This document shows, piece by piece, positions 28,459 to 38,110 of a stretch of 64,000 nucleotides of DNA; the stretch's first letter is position 1; each line of letters opens with the position of its first letter. Location of the stretch: positions 340,793 to 404,792 of the forward strand of contig NZ_JACYXL010000002.1 of assembly GCF_014842995.1 (NCBI RefSeq). Direction: 5' to 3'. Origin of the DNA: Rhodanobacter sp. 7MK24 (GTDB taxonomy: Bacteria > Pseudomonadota > Gammaproteobacteria > Xanthomonadales > Rhodanobacteraceae). The translations under genes and the position numbers were made by a program. The notes beneath the pieces are model-generated. The model was not told where the DNA came from. It saw only the letters and a list, made by a program, of their open reading frames with translations, and ran no database searches.

Positions 28459-29211
28459 ATGGAAACCGCCCTGGCCCGCGAATACCGCCGCATTTGCCGC
28501 GACCCCACCAGCCATCAGCCGCTGGCCTACCTGCGTCTGCGCAGCGCGATCCGCAACGTGGTCGAGCAGCGAGCCATCGAGCCGGGCCAGGCGCTGCCCA
28601 GCGAGCGCGACCTGTCGCAGGCACTGAAGCTGTCGCGCGTCACCGTGCGCAAGGCCATCGCCGGCCTGGTCGAGGAAGGACTGCTCACCCAGCGCCACGG
28701 CGCCGGCACCTTCATCGCCGAGCGCATCGTCAAGCCGATGTCGCGGCTTTCCAGCTTCACCGAGGATCTGCGCGACCGCGGCCTGCATCCGCGTTCGGAG
28801 TTCTTCGAGCGCAGCGTGGGCGAGGTCACGCCGGAAGAGGCGATGGCGATGAACCTGTCGCCCGGCACGCTGGTGGCGCGCCTGCACCGCGTGCGCTACG
28901 GACAGGACGAACCGCTGGCGATCGAGCGCAGCGTCGTCCCCGCCAGCGTGCTGCCCGACCCGACCGTGGTGCGCGATTCGCTCTACGAGGTGCTGGAGTC
29001 GCTGGGCTGCCGCCCGAGGCGCGCACTGCAGCGCCTGCGCGCGGTGTCACTGGGCGTGCAGCATGCACGCCAGTTGCACGTGGCCACCGGCAGCGCGGGC
29101 CTCAACATCGAGCGTCGCAGTTTCCTCGACGACGGTCGCGTGGTCGAGTTCACCTGTTCCTGGTACCGCGGCGACATCTACGACTTCGTCGCCGAATTGC
29201 ACGCCGACTGA
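28459..29211 (+). CDS. GntR-family regulator (HutC/UTRA type, NagQ-like)
   Basis: 250 residues from the ATG at 28459 (METALAREYRRI). The N-terminal wHTH is clear: LPSERDLSQALKLSRVTVRKAIAGLVEEGLLTQRHGAGTF. It is followed by a UTRA ligand domain (SRLSSFTEDLRDRG to the C-terminus). UTRA domains bind phosphorylated sugars, and the next genes are a GlcN6P deaminase and nagA, so it likely senses GlcN6P or GlcNAc6P and controls the nag genes, as NagQ/NagR-type regulators do. A GTCCA-N5-TGGAC palindrome about 60 bases upstream (28396-28410) is a possible operator. Confidence 0.85.
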   Translation: METALAREYRRICRDPTSHQPLAYLRLRSAIRNVVEQRAIEPGQALPSERDLSQALKLSRVTVRKAIAGLVEEGLLTQRHGAGTFIAERIVKPMSRLSSFTEDLRDRGLHPRSEFFERSVGEVTPEEAMAMNLSPGTLVARLHRVRYGQDEPLAIERSVVPASVLPDPTVVRDSLYEVLESLGCRPRRALQRLRAVSLGVQHARQLHVATGSAGLNIERRSFLDDGRVVEFTCSWYRGDIYDFVAELHAD

Positions 29212-29229
29212 CCCTCTTTCAAACGCGAG

Positions 29230-30267
29230 ATGCCCATGCAAGCCAGCGACACCCTGATGTTCCGCGAGGCGCACGAATCCGCCGACGTGGTAGCGCGCCA
29301 GTTCGCCGCCAACGAGCGCGTGGTGACGGAGCTGGCCGACGCGCTGCGCGCGCAACCGCCACGCTTCATCGTCACCTGCGCGCGCGGCAGCTCCGACCAT
29401 GCCGCTGCCTACGCCAAATACGTGTTCGAAACCCAGCTCGGCATCGTCACCGCCTCGGCTTCGCCGTCGGTGACCTCGGTGTACGCGGCGCCGCAGCAAT
29501 GGGAAGGTGCGCTGTTCATCGCCATCTCGCAGTCCGGCAAGAGCCCCGACCTGGTACGCAATGCGCAAGCCGCCAAGGCGGCCGGAGCGCGCGTGGTGGC
29601 GATGGTCAACGTGGAGGATTCGCCGCTGGCACAGGTGGCCGACACGGTGATCCCGCTGCACGCCGGTCCCGAGCGCAGCGTGGCCGCCACCAAGAGCTAC
29701 GTGGCCGCCCTGGCCGCGATCCTGCACCTGTGCGCGCGCTGGCATGGCGACGCCAAGCTGATCGCTGCACTGGAAGCGCTGCCCGATGCCTTGCGCAAGA
29801 GCTGGGATGCGGACTGGTCGGCGTTGACCGACGGCCTGGTCGATGCGCACAACCTGTTCGTGGTCGGCCGCGGCTTCGGTTTCGCCGTCGCGCTGGAGGC
29901 GGCACTGAAGTTCAAGGAAACCTGCGGCCTGCACGCGGAAGCCTTCAGCGCGGCGGAGGTGAAGCACGGTCCGATGGCGCTGGTCGGCCCGCACTTCCCG
30001 GTGCTCTGCTTCGCGCAGGACGACGGCACGCTGGAAAGCACGCTGGCCGTGGCGGACGAGTTCCGCGGTCGCGGCGCACAGGTGCTGGTGGCCGCACCAG
30101 GCCTGAGCGGCGAAGGCTTCCTGCCGCTCGCCTCCGGCCTTCCGGCTATCTGCACGCCGCTGCTCACCATCCAGAGTTTCTACCGTGCCGCCAGCGCGCT
30201 GGCGCTGCGCCGCGGCTTCAACCCCGACGTGCCGCCGCACCTCAACAAGGTCACCGAAACCGTCTGA
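29230..30267 (+). CDS. Glucosamine-6-phosphate deaminase, SIS type (NagB-II)
   Basis: 345 residues with two SIS domains and no glutaminase domain, as in NagB-II proteins of Shewanella and xanthomonads. The first SIS loop is TCARGSSDHAAAYAKY, with AISQSGKSPDLVRNAQ. The second contains VGRGFGFAVALEAALKFKETCGLHAEAFSAAEVKHGP, which is very like the isomerase half of GlmS. It converts GlcN6P to fructose 6-phosphate and ammonia in GlcNAc catabolism. It lies 18 bases after the regulator gene. ATGs at 29230 and 29236 are alternatives. Confidence 0.88.
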   Translation: MPMQASDTLMFREAHESADVVARQFAANERVVTELADALRAQPPRFIVTCARGSSDHAAAYAKYVFETQLGIVTASASPSVTSVYAAPQQWEGALFIAISQSGKSPDLVRNAQAAKAAGARVVAMVNVEDSPLAQVADTVIPLHAGPERSVAATKSYVAALAAILHLCARWHGDAKLIAALEALPDALRKSWDADWSALTDGLVDAHNLFVVGRGFGFAVALEAALKFKETCGLHAEAFSAAEVKHGPMALVGPHFPVLCFAQDDGTLESTLAVADEFRGRGAQVLVAAPGLSGEGFLPLASGLPAICTPLLTIQSFYRAASALALRRGFNPDVPPHLNKVTETV

Positions 30268-30277
30268 TTTCCTCTTG

Positions 30278-30354
30278 GTAGGAGCGCACACAGTGCGCGA
30301 TTGTTTTTGCTTTGATCGAAGTGCAAGGCAATCGCGCACAGGGTGCGCTCCTGC
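30278..30354. repeat. REP-like inverted pair (BIME), copy 2
   Basis: GTAGGAGCGCACACAGTGCG from 30278 faces its near reverse complement ending at 30354, with about 31 bases between. It is the same family as 23962-24014. It sits in the gap between the deaminase and nagA genes. Confidence 0.85.
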
Positions 30355-30384
30355 ACCGTTCGCTTCCAACGGGATGCCCTCGCC

Positions 30385-31524
30385 ATGACCATCGCCCTCA
30401 CGAATGCCCGCGTCCTCACCGTCCACGGCTGGCGCGACGACCTCGCCGTGCTGGTCGACGGCGAACGCATCGTCGGGCTGCTGCCGCACGACCATGCCGC
30501 CGTGCACGCCGCACGAGTGCAGGATCTCGGCGGCGCATTGCTGGTGCCGGGCTTCATCGACACGCAGGTGAACGGCGGTGGCGGCGCGTTGTTCAATGCC
30601 GAACCCACGGTGGAAGCCATCCGCACCATCGGCGTCGCGCACCGCAAGTTCGGCACCACCGGTTTCCTGCCCACGCTCATCAGCGACAGCCTGGATACCA
30701 TGCGCGCGGCGCTGGCCGCAGTGGACAAGGCCTTCGACGAAGGCGTGCCGGGACTGCTCGGCGTGCATCTGGAAGGCCCCTATCTCGCGCCCGAACGCAA
30801 GGGCGTGCACGATCCCAAGTGGTTCCACGCGCCGGGCGAGGAAGAGGTGTCCATGCTGTGCGCGCCGCATCGCGGCGTGCGGCTGGTGACGCTGGCGCCC
30901 GAGCGGCTGCCGCACGACGTAATCGCGCGGCTCGCCGCCGCCGGCGTGATCGTCAACGCCGGCCACACCGCCGCCGACCATGCCACCACCCGCGCCGCGC
31001 TGGCTGCTGGCGTACGTGGCTTCACACATCTGTTCAACGCGATGACGCCGTTCGGCAGCCGCGAGCCCGGCGTGGTGGGCGCGGCGCTGGACGACCCCGA
31101 CAACTGGTGCGGCCTGATCGTGGACGGCCACCACGTACATCCGACCAGCCTGCGCGCGGCCATCGCGGCACGACCGCGCGGCAAGATGCTGCTGGTCACC
31201 GATGCCATGCCGCCGGTGGGCGCGGACGATCCCAGCTACGTGCTCAACGGCGAAACCATCGTCATGAAGGACGGCATCTGCCAGACCGCGAACGGCGTGC
31301 TGGCTGGCTCCGCCCTGGACATGGCCGGCGCCGTGCGCAATACCGTGGAAATGCTCGGTCTGCCGCTGGACGAGGCGGTGCGCATGGCCAGCACCTATCC
31401 CGCCGACTTCCTCGGCCTTAGCGCCAGCCACGGCCGCATCGCGGTGGGTTATCGCGCCGACCTCGTTGCGATGGACGACAGCTGCAACGTCCGCCGCAGC
31501 TGGATCGCCGGCCAATCCTCGTAA
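30385..31524 (+). CDS. nagA: N-acetylglucosamine-6-phosphate deacetylase
   Basis: 379 residues from the ATG at 30385 (MTIALTNARVLTVHGWRDD). This amidohydrolase removes acetate from GlcNAc6P to give GlcN6P for the upstream deaminase. Metal and active-site segments are GFIDTQVNGGGG, HLEGPYLAPERKGVH (metal Glu), NAGHTAADHATT, THLFNAMTPFGSREPGVVG and LLVTDAMPPVG with the catalytic Asp. Normal length. It is followed by the cobalamin riboswitch, not by more nag genes. Confidence 0.95.
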   Translation: MTIALTNARVLTVHGWRDDLAVLVDGERIVGLLPHDHAAVHAARVQDLGGALLVPGFIDTQVNGGGGALFNAEPTVEAIRTIGVAHRKFGTTGFLPTLISDSLDTMRAALAAVDKAFDEGVPGLLGVHLEGPYLAPERKGVHDPKWFHAPGEEEVSMLCAPHRGVRLVTLAPERLPHDVIARLAAAGVIVNAGHTAADHATTRAALAAGVRGFTHLFNAMTPFGSREPGVVGAALDDPDNWCGLIVDGHHVHPTSLRAAIAARPRGKMLLVTDAMPPVGADDPSYVLNGETIVMKDGICQTANGVLAGSALDMAGAVRNTVEMLGLPLDEAVRMASTYPADFLGLSASHGRIAVGYRADLVAMDDSCNVRRSWIAGQSS

Positions 31525-31589
31525 GCCCATCGGCGCGAGGCATGGCCGGCATCCGGCCGTCCAAAGCCCGCGACCTGCTAGACTGCGCG

Positions 31590-31786
31590 GCGTCCAGGTG
31601 TCCCGACGGCATTCGCCGGAGGGATGAAACGGGAAGCCGGTGCGCGGTGTCATACCGCAAGGCCGGCGCTGCCCCCGCAACGGTAAGCGAGCAAACCCGC
31701 GGCCAACGCCACTGTGTCCGACGACATGGGAAGGCGCCGCGCATGACGGCGATAGCGCCGTCGCTCGCCAGCCCGGAGACCGGCCC
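31590..31786 (+). promoter_or_regulatory. Cobalamin (adenosylcobalamin) riboswitch
   Basis: The conserved B12-box features appear in order: CCAGGTGTCCC, GGGATGAAACGGGAAGCCGGTGC, then GCTGCCCCCGCAACGGTAAGC (the B12 box), CCACTGTG, ATGGGAAGGCG, and GCCCGGAGACCGGCC at the 3' end. It lies about 145 bases before btuB, so B12 would repress translation or transcription of the receptor. Confidence 0.95.
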
Positions 31787-31930
31787 GGACATGACTGCTG
31801 GCTCGCGGTGGGCGAGGCCGAACAGACATGTCCGGCCCTGCCGTGCCTGCCTGCCTTCGTCCCGACCTCCGTTTCCGGCCCATTGATTGAACGCAACGCC
31901 GTGCGCGGGCGCGCGGCCGAGGAACGAGAC

Positions 31931-33841
31931 GTGAAAAAGACCCTGCTGGCCGCAGCGCTGCTGTGCTGCTTCTCCACTGCTTACGCCGCCGACCAGGACA
32001 ACGCCAGCGCGTTGAATCCGGTGATCGTCACCGCCACGCGCACGGCGGTCACTGTCGACGACACGCTGTCGTCGGTCACCGTGATCACCCGCGCCGACAT
32101 CGAGCGCCTGCAGCCGGTGTCGGTGCTGGACCTGCTCACCGGCCTGCCGGGCGTGAACACCACCCAGAGCGGCGGCCTCGGCCAGACCAGTTCGCTGTTC
32201 ATGCGCGGCACCAACTCCACGCACACGCTGGTACTGATCGACGGCGTGCGCATCGGCTCGGTCACCGCCGGCTTCGCCTCGCTGGAGCAGATCCCGGTGG
32301 AGCAGATCGAGCGTATCGAGATCGTGCGCGGCCCGCGCTCCAGCCTGTACGGCGCCGACGCCATCGGCGGCGTGATCCAGATCTTCACCCGCCATGGCTC
32401 CGCCAACGGCGGCGTCACTCCGTCGCTGAGCATGACCGCGGGCAGCCATGGCCTGTTCGGCAGCCAGGCCGGCCTGTCCGGCGGCGACCAGCATGCCTGG
32501 TACAACCTCAACCTGGGCGGCGAATACACCAGCGGATTCCCAGGCTGCAAGATGGGTGCGGCCGAGGCGATGGCCGGCTGCTTTGTGGACGATTCCCGCG
32601 ACGACGCCTACCGCAACTGGAACGGCTCGGCCAACGCCGGCTATCGCTGGGACAACGGCACCGAGCTGGCCTTCACCTGGCTGCGCAGCAAGAACGACGT
32701 GGACTACGCCGGCAGCCCGTACGGCGGCAACGACGCGGTCAACGAGCAGCGCGTGGCCGGCGTGCGCCTGAGCTTCTCGCCGATGGAAGCGTGGGGAGTC
32801 ACGTTGAACGCGGGCCAGAGCAAGGATCTCTCCACCACCTATTACCAGGGCTCGTACTACGGCGCGTACTACCCGCTGGCGCAGACGGGCTACTTCAACT
32901 CGCAGCGCAACCAGTTCTCGTGGCAGAACGACATCGAACTCACTTCGAACCAGCTGCTGACGGTGGGTGTCGACTACCAGCAGGAACACCTGGACAGCAG
33001 CACCGGCTACCTGGCCGACAGCCGCGACGACACCGGCACCTATGCGCAGTACCAGGGCACGTTCGGCAACAACGAAGTGCAGCTCTCCGTGCGCCACGAC
33101 CACAACCAGCAGTACGGTGACCACGACACCGGAGCGGCATCCTGGGGCTACCACTTCGACCACGGCCTGCGTGTGTACGCCAGTTACGGCACGGCCTTCC
33201 ACGCACCGACCTTCAACGACCTGTACTACCCGCCGTACTACGGCATCCCGTCGGCCAACCCGGACCTGAAGCCGGAGAAGTCGCGCAGCGCCGAAGTGGG
33301 CGTGACCCAGCAGCTGGGTATATGGAACTGGGGCGTAAGCGCCTACCAGACCAGGATCGACGACCTGATCCTGCTCGACCCCAACCAGAACTATGTACCG
33401 TTCAACGTCAGCAAGGCACGCATCCGCGGCCTGGAAGGCCAGGTTGGCGCGGATCTCGACGGCTGGCAGGTGCAGGGCTACCTCACCCTGCAACAGCCGA
33501 AGGATGTGGGCGACGTTACCGCGGATGCCAACAGCGGCAACCTGTTGCCGCGCCGCCCAGAGCGCATGGCGCGCGTCGACATCGACCGCCGCTTCGGCGC
33601 GTTCGGGATCGGTACCACCTGGTATGCCGCGGGCTACAGCTACGACGATGCGGCCAATACGCATCGCCTCGGCGGCTACAGCACGCTGGCGCTGCGCGCG
33701 AGCTGGCACTTCACGCAGGACTGGCAGGTCGAGGCCAAGCTGGCCAACGCCTTCGACCGCGACTACGAGACCGTGTACTACTTCAACCAGCCCGGCCGCA
33801 CCTGGTACCTGACCTTGCGCTACAGCCCGGCTGCGCGCTGA
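31931..33841 (+). CDS. btuB: Vitamin B12 TonB-dependent outer-membrane receptor
   Basis: 636 residues from a GTG start at 31931 with GAGGAACGA upstream. A signal peptide (KKTLLAAALLCCFSTAYAAD) leads to a TonB box (NPVIVTATR). The plug domain has the usual LLTGLPGVNTTQSGG and IERIEIVRGPRSSLYGADAIGGVIQIFT. The 22-stranded barrel ends in an aromatic-rich RTWYLTLRYSP. It brings cobalamin across the outer membrane; the upstream cobalamin riboswitch makes the substrate assignment firm. Confidence 0.92.
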   Translation: MKKTLLAAALLCCFSTAYAADQDNASALNPVIVTATRTAVTVDDTLSSVTVITRADIERLQPVSVLDLLTGLPGVNTTQSGGLGQTSSLFMRGTNSTHTLVLIDGVRIGSVTAGFASLEQIPVEQIERIEIVRGPRSSLYGADAIGGVIQIFTRHGSANGGVTPSLSMTAGSHGLFGSQAGLSGGDQHAWYNLNLGGEYTSGFPGCKMGAAEAMAGCFVDDSRDDAYRNWNGSANAGYRWDNGTELAFTWLRSKNDVDYAGSPYGGNDAVNEQRVAGVRLSFSPMEAWGVTLNAGQSKDLSTTYYQGSYYGAYYPLAQTGYFNSQRNQFSWQNDIELTSNQLLTVGVDYQQEHLDSSTGYLADSRDDTGTYAQYQGTFGNNEVQLSVRHDHNQQYGDHDTGAASWGYHFDHGLRVYASYGTAFHAPTFNDLYYPPYYGIPSANPDLKPEKSRSAEVGVTQQLGIWNWGVSAYQTRIDDLILLDPNQNYVPFNVSKARIRGLEGQVGADLDGWQVQGYLTLQQPKDVGDVTADANSGNLLPRRPERMARVDIDRRFGAFGIGTTWYAAGYSYDDAANTHRLGGYSTLALRASWHFTQDWQVEAKLANAFDRDYETVYYFNQPGRTWYLTLRYSPAAR

Positions 33842-33896
33842 GGAGGCGGCTTTCTCTCCCCGGTCGGAAGCTGCCTGATCGGTGTTTTCTCTGCTC

Positions 33897-33922
33897 GTCA
33901 TCCCGGCCTGCGCCGGGATGAC
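33897..33922. repeat. Perfect 11-pair hairpin repeat after btuB
   Basis: GTCATCCCGGC (33897-33907), loop CTGC, GCCGGGATGAC (33912-33922). A related half-element is at about 11061-11078. It lies between convergent btuB and the diguanylate cyclase and might end transcription, but no T-tract follows. Confidence 0.7.
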
Positions 33923-33961
33923 GGGCAAAATCCGAGCGTCTTCAGCTTGCGGACCGGTGCG

Positions 33962-35467
33962 TCAAAGCCCCGTATCGCTCGCATCCCACTGGTCGCGGCC
34001 ACGGCCTTTGGCGCGGTAGAGATTGCGATCCGCGCGTTCCATCAGGCTCTCGGCCTGCACATCGGTTGCATTGCGGGCCGACACGCCGATGCTGACGGTC
34101 ACGCGGCCGTCGATGCCCGTGGCGTAGGGCAGGTTGGCGGTATGGATGCGCTCGAGGATGCGACACGCCACCACCTCGGCGCCCGCAAGTTGCGTTCCAG
34201 GGAGCAGGATGACGAACTCCTCACCGCCATAGCGTCCGCAGAAATCCGCGGGCCGATGCAGCGTGCCGGCGATCAGTCGCGCCACGGTACGCAGGCAATG
34301 GTCGCCCGCCTGGTGTCCGTAGAGGTCGTTGTAGTCCTTGAACCGGTCGATATCGATCATCAGCAGGCTCATGCCGTCCGGCACGCGCGCCGAAGCCGCC
34401 CACTCGCGGACGAAGGCATGGTCGAACGCGCGGCGGTTGGGCAGGTCGGTGACGGCGTCGGTGTAGGACAGCCGCTCCAGCGCCCGCGTCATGCCCTGCA
34501 ATCGATCCTGCGCCTGCACGTAGTGGTATTGCACATGCACGGTGCGCAGGATGTAGGCCGCCATCGCCAGCCCCACGATCAGCAGCACCTGGCCGGTGCG
34601 CCTGTCGTCGATGCTCAGGCCCACCGCGAAGATCGCCAGCAGGAACAGGATCGGACTCACGCCCAGCGCTATGCGCTGCAGCACCCCGCTGCCGGAGGCA
34701 GCCGCCTCTGACGGGGCATTGCGCCAGTGGTGCAGCATCAGCGCCAGCGCGATGAACGGCACCGGCGGCAAGACATCGCCGAGGATGCTCATGAAGCTCA
34801 CGCCCACGCTTTCCATGTCGGCATGGTTGTGGATGCCGATGCACACGACGTAGCCGACCAGATACACGCTGGTAATGCGGAAGAAGCGCCGCGAGGCCAC
34901 CGAACTCGCGGTCAGCCAGCGAGCCACGTGCGCCACCGCCAGGAAGACGTTCACGGCGTCCAGCGCGTGCCTCACGTACCACAGGCTGGTCGGGCTGAGG
35001 CTGCCGTGCGCGTCCAGCACATCCACGATGCTCACCCAGTACAGCAGACCCAGCAGCACCAGCAGCGAGGCATCCAGCATCTTCTGCCAGCGGGACGAAT
35101 ACGGGTCGCCGAAAGCCACCGCGACATACAGCAACGGGACGCCGTAGCCGACGAACAGCAGATACGTGTAGTTCGTCATGTCCACCAGCGAATGCAGCAG
35201 GTCGATCTGCACCAGCAGCGTCGCCACCCCCAGCGTCCACAAGCCGAGGCTGATGGCCAGGGCGAGGATCAGCGTACGCGGATAGCTGGAGCGGAATACC
35301 AGCCGCACACACCAGATCGTCGTGGCGAGGGCGATGACGAACTGCAGGTGATACGACCAGTGGTCCACCTGCAGCGGCGCGATCAGCAGGCCGCAAGCCA
35401 GCAACGCCGGCAGAGAGGCCAGCGCCAGGGCATAACGCAGCCCGGTTTGCCCGTGCGATGCAGTCAT
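33962..35467 (-). CDS. GGDEF diguanylate cyclase with membrane sensor domain
   Basis: 501 residues. The first ~300 contain about nine hydrophobic helices (for example LALASLPALLACGLLIAPL and LALAISLGLWTLGVATLLV). The C-terminal GGDEF domain is complete: LSYTDAVTDLPNRRAFDH, LLMIDIDRFKDYNDLYGHQAGDHCL, and the active loop GGEEF in FCGRYGGEEFVILLP. No clear RxxD inhibitory site is seen upstream of the loop. It should make cyclic di-GMP at the membrane in response to an unknown signal. It is convergent with btuB and unrelated in function to the surrounding nag genes. Confidence 0.9.
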   Translation of the reverse strand: MTASHGQTGLRYALALASLPALLACGLLIAPLQVDHWSYHLQFVIALATTIWCVRLVFRSSYPRTLILALAISLGLWTLGVATLLVQIDLLHSLVDMTNYTYLLFVGYGVPLLYVAVAFGDPYSSRWQKMLDASLLVLLGLLYWVSIVDVLDAHGSLSPTSLWYVRHALDAVNVFLAVAHVARWLTASSVASRRFFRITSVYLVGYVVCIGIHNHADMESVGVSFMSILGDVLPPVPFIALALMLHHWRNAPSEAAASGSGVLQRIALGVSPILFLLAIFAVGLSIDDRRTGQVLLIVGLAMAAYILRTVHVQYHYVQAQDRLQGMTRALERLSYTDAVTDLPNRRAFDHAFVREWAASARVPDGMSLLMIDIDRFKDYNDLYGHQAGDHCLRTVARLIAGTLHRPADFCGRYGGEEFVILLPGTQLAGAEVVACRILERIHTANLPYATGIDGRVTVSIGVSARNATDVQAESLMERADRNLYRAKGRGRDQWDASDTGL

Positions 35468-35579
35468 GATGGTCGAAGCGCCGCTTCCCCCGGAGACGTT
35501 TGCGGACCGTATCGGCGCGTCTTGCGCGTGGCAAGACCCGCCTGTCTACAGGGCACCTGCCGCGGCTGTCTGACTGGGA

Positions 35580-36629
35580 TCAGCGCTTAGCCGGCGTTCC
35601 GCGCAAGGGAGCCGTGGAACCACGCACCACCAGTTCCGGGCTGAATCCCTCGTTGCCTTCCTCCAGCGGCTCGCCGTTGGCTTCGCGCTGCAGGTTTCCG
35701 ATCAGCCGCTGTGCGGCGTGATGGGCGATTTCCTCGGTGGCCTGGCGCGCGGTGGTGAGCGCGGGCCAGGATTGCTTGGAAAACGGGCTGTCCTCGAAGC
35801 CGGCGATGGAAAGCTCCCACGGCACGCTGATGCCGCCAGAGTGCGCGGCGGCGAGCACGCCGGCGGCGATCTCGTCGTTGGAGCCGAAGATCGCGGTGGG
35901 GCGATCCTTCAGCGCCAGCAGCTTGCGCGCGCCACGGAAGCCGTCGTCGAAGGAGTAGTCGCCGGGCAGGATCAGCTTGCGATCCAGCGCGATGCCGTAG
36001 TCCTTCAGCGCGTCCTCGTAGCCCTGGTAGCGCTCGGGACTGGAACGGTGGTCGCGGCCGCCCCACAGGAAGCCGATGCGCGTATGGCCAAGCTGGATCA
36101 GGTGTTCGGTGATCGCGTAGGCCGCATCGCGATCGTCCACGTACACGCAGGGATAGCCGTCCTGCGGATCCTTGCGCGCGGAGATGATGCGCATGAACGG
36201 GATCTTCGCCGCCGTCAGTCTGCGGATCAGTTCCGGCTTCTCCGACATCGGCGGCGCCAGCACCATGCCGGCCAGTCGCGCCTGCGCGGCCAGCGACACC
36301 AGTTCGTCGGCCAATCGGGGAGACGTGGAATCGCAGGGATGGATCTGCAGGCCGTAGCCGTTGGCGCGGCAAGCCGCCAGCACGCCGCTCTGCATGCTGA
36401 TGACGTAGTGCGCATTGGGGTTGTCGTACACCAGGCCCACCGCATAGGCGCGCGTGCTGCGCAGGCTGCGCGCGGAAGGGTCGGGCCGGTAATCCAGCGC
36501 TTCGATCGCCCGCTGCACTTTCTCCCGCGTGCGCGCGTGCACCGAGGGTTCGTTGTTGATGACGCGCGAGACGGTCTTGAGCGAAACGCCCGCCTGTTCG
36601 GCTACATCCTTGATGGTGGCGTTGCGCAA
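35580..36629 (-). CDS. nagR: LacI-family regulator, probable NagR
   Basis: About 349 residues if translation begins at the TTG at 36629, which has GAGGA seven bases upstream and gives the usual short LacI N-terminus (RNATIKDVAEQAGVSLKTVSRVINNE). An ATG at 36656 would add nine residues but has no ribosome site. The DNA-binding head is followed by a complete periplasmic-binding-type sugar domain ending in EELVVRGSTA-type residues. It is next to the NagP-like permease. TGACAACGTTGTCA palindromes upstream of the permease and glucokinase fit the NagR operator described for Shewanella and xanthomonads. Confidence 0.85.
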   Translation of the reverse strand: MRNATIKDVAEQAGVSLKTVSRVINNEPSVHARTREKVQRAIEALDYRPDPSARSLRSTRAYAVGLVYDNPNAHYVISMQSGVLAACRANGYGLQIHPCDSTSPRLADELVSLAAQARLAGMVLAPPMSEKPELIRRLTAAKIPFMRIISARKDPQDGYPCVYVDDRDAAYAITEHLIQLGHTRIGFLWGGRDHRSSPERYQGYEDALKDYGIALDRKLILPGDYSFDDGFRGARKLLALKDRPTAIFGSNDEIAAGVLAAAHSGGISVPWELSIAGFEDSPFSKQSWPALTTARQATEEIAHHAAQRLIGNLQREANGEPLEEGNEGFSPELVVRGSTAPLRGTPAKR

Positions 36630-36729
36630 CCGTGGGTCCTCAGTGCAGGGAAACATCGCGAGGCACGGCCATGAAGCCGTGCCGACGTGCGGCAAAGTCT
36701 AGCTGACGGTGACGCAACCGCATGCGTCC

Positions 36730-38013
36730 TCAGCCTGCCTGCTGGCCTACGTGGTGGCCGCGCAAGCCGTAGTACAGGATGTACAGGTAGCACGGCACGA
36801 TCACGATCACGAAGGCCAGCTGGAAGTCGATGACCTGCTTCAGGTGCACGAAGGCCTGCGGCAACAGCGCGCCACCCACGATGCCCATGATGAGCAGCGC
36901 CGAGCCGAGCTCCGTGTGGCTGCCCAGTCCCTTGATCGCCAGCGGGAAGATCGCCGGCCACATCATTGCGTTGGCAAAACCCAGTGCGGCGACGAAGGCC
37001 ACCGACGCATAGCCATGCGTGACGTACGCGCCCAGCGCAAACAGCACGCCAAGCACCGCCGACACCGCGAGGTAGCGTTGCTGCGAAACCACGCGCGGGA
37101 TCAGCGCCGAACCCACCAGGTAACCCACCAGCATCGCCACCATCGTGTAGGTGGTGAAGTGCGAAGTTACCTGCAGCGGCAGGCCGAACCCCTGGCCATA
37201 GGTGTTGATGGCATCGCCCGCCATCACTTCCACCCCCACGTACAGGAACAGGCACAGCACACCGAGCCACAGGTGCGGGAAGCTGAAGATGCCGCCCTTG
37301 GCGTGGCCCACCGAGCTTTCGCTGTTGGCGCCAGCCGGCTTGATCTCCGGCAAGGTGGAAAAAATGATCACCACCGCGATCACCACCAGCAGACCAGCCA
37401 CGGCCATGTAGGGCCAGAACACGCGCGCCGCGAAATCGTTGAGCAGGGCTTCACGTTCCGGCCCGGTGGGCATCGCGGTGACCTTTTCGAGGAAGGCGTC
37501 GATGCCTTTCATCACCAGCACGCCGAACGCCAGCGGTGCTATCGCGCCGGCGATCTTGTTGCAGATACCCATGATGCCTATGCGCTGCGCCGCGCTTTCG
37601 ATCGGTCCGAGGATGCTGATGTAGGGGTTCGACGCAGTCTGCAGCAGCGACAGGCCCGCACCGATCACGAACAGGCCGGCCAGCGCACCCGGATATACGC
37701 GGATGCGCACGAATGCGCCGAACAGCGCTGCGCCGATGGCCATCACGAACAGGCCAAGCACCATGCCGCGCTTCATGCCGGTGCGCTTGAGCACCGCGCC
37801 CGCGGGCAACGCGAGCACGAAGTAGGAAAGATAGAACGCGAACGGCACCAGGAAGGCGTTGATGTCGTCGAGGGTGAAAGCCACCTTCACGAAGGAGATC
37901 AGCGGCCCGTTGAGCCAGGTGAAGAAGCCCATGATGAAGAACAGCACGCCGATGATGATCATCGGCCCGATGTAGGAATGTCCGGACGGCGCGGCCGCCT
38001 GCGTGCTTGCCAT
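36730..38013 (-). CDS. nagP: FucP/GluP-family sugar permease, NagP-like
   Basis: 427 residues, twelve helices. The N-terminus (IIIGVLFFIMGFFTWLNGPLISFVK) and FYLSYFVLALPAGAVLKRTGMKRGM are hallmarks of the FucP/NagP group of proton-sugar symporters. GIFSFPHLWLGVLCLFLYVGVEVMAGDAI in the second half is also typical. Placed between the LacI regulator and glucokinase, in a cluster with nagA and hexosaminidase, it most likely imports N-acetylglucosamine without phosphorylation. Glucose transport is the main alternative. Confidence 0.85.
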   Translation of the reverse strand: MASTQAAAPSGHSYIGPMIIIGVLFFIMGFFTWLNGPLISFVKVAFTLDDINAFLVPFAFYLSYFVLALPAGAVLKRTGMKRGMVLGLFVMAIGAALFGAFVRIRVYPGALAGLFVIGAGLSLLQTASNPYISILGPIESAAQRIGIMGICNKIAGAIAPLAFGVLVMKGIDAFLEKVTAMPTGPEREALLNDFAARVFWPYMAVAGLLVVIAVVIIFSTLPEIKPAGANSESSVGHAKGGIFSFPHLWLGVLCLFLYVGVEVMAGDAINTYGQGFGLPLQVTSHFTTYTMVAMLVGYLVGSALIPRVVSQQRYLAVSAVLGVLFALGAYVTHGYASVAFVAALGFANAMMWPAIFPLAIKGLGSHTELGSALLIMGIVGGALLPQAFVHLKQVIDFQLAFVIVIVPCYLYILYYGLRGHHVGQQAG

Positions 38014-38096
38014 GAAATCTCTCCCCGAAGAATGGCGTAGACGCCCGTGAGCATAACGGTACGTGCGGCGCCAGAACGCTCTTTATTGGCCGCAAA

Positions 38097-38110
38097 GTAC
38101 AACGTTGTCA
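38097..38110. promoter_or_regulatory. LacI-type operator, nagP side
   Basis: GTACAACGTTGTCA, a 12/14 match to the perfect palindrome at 38390. It lies about 85 bases upstream of the nagP start and is a likely NagR site. Confidence 0.65.
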
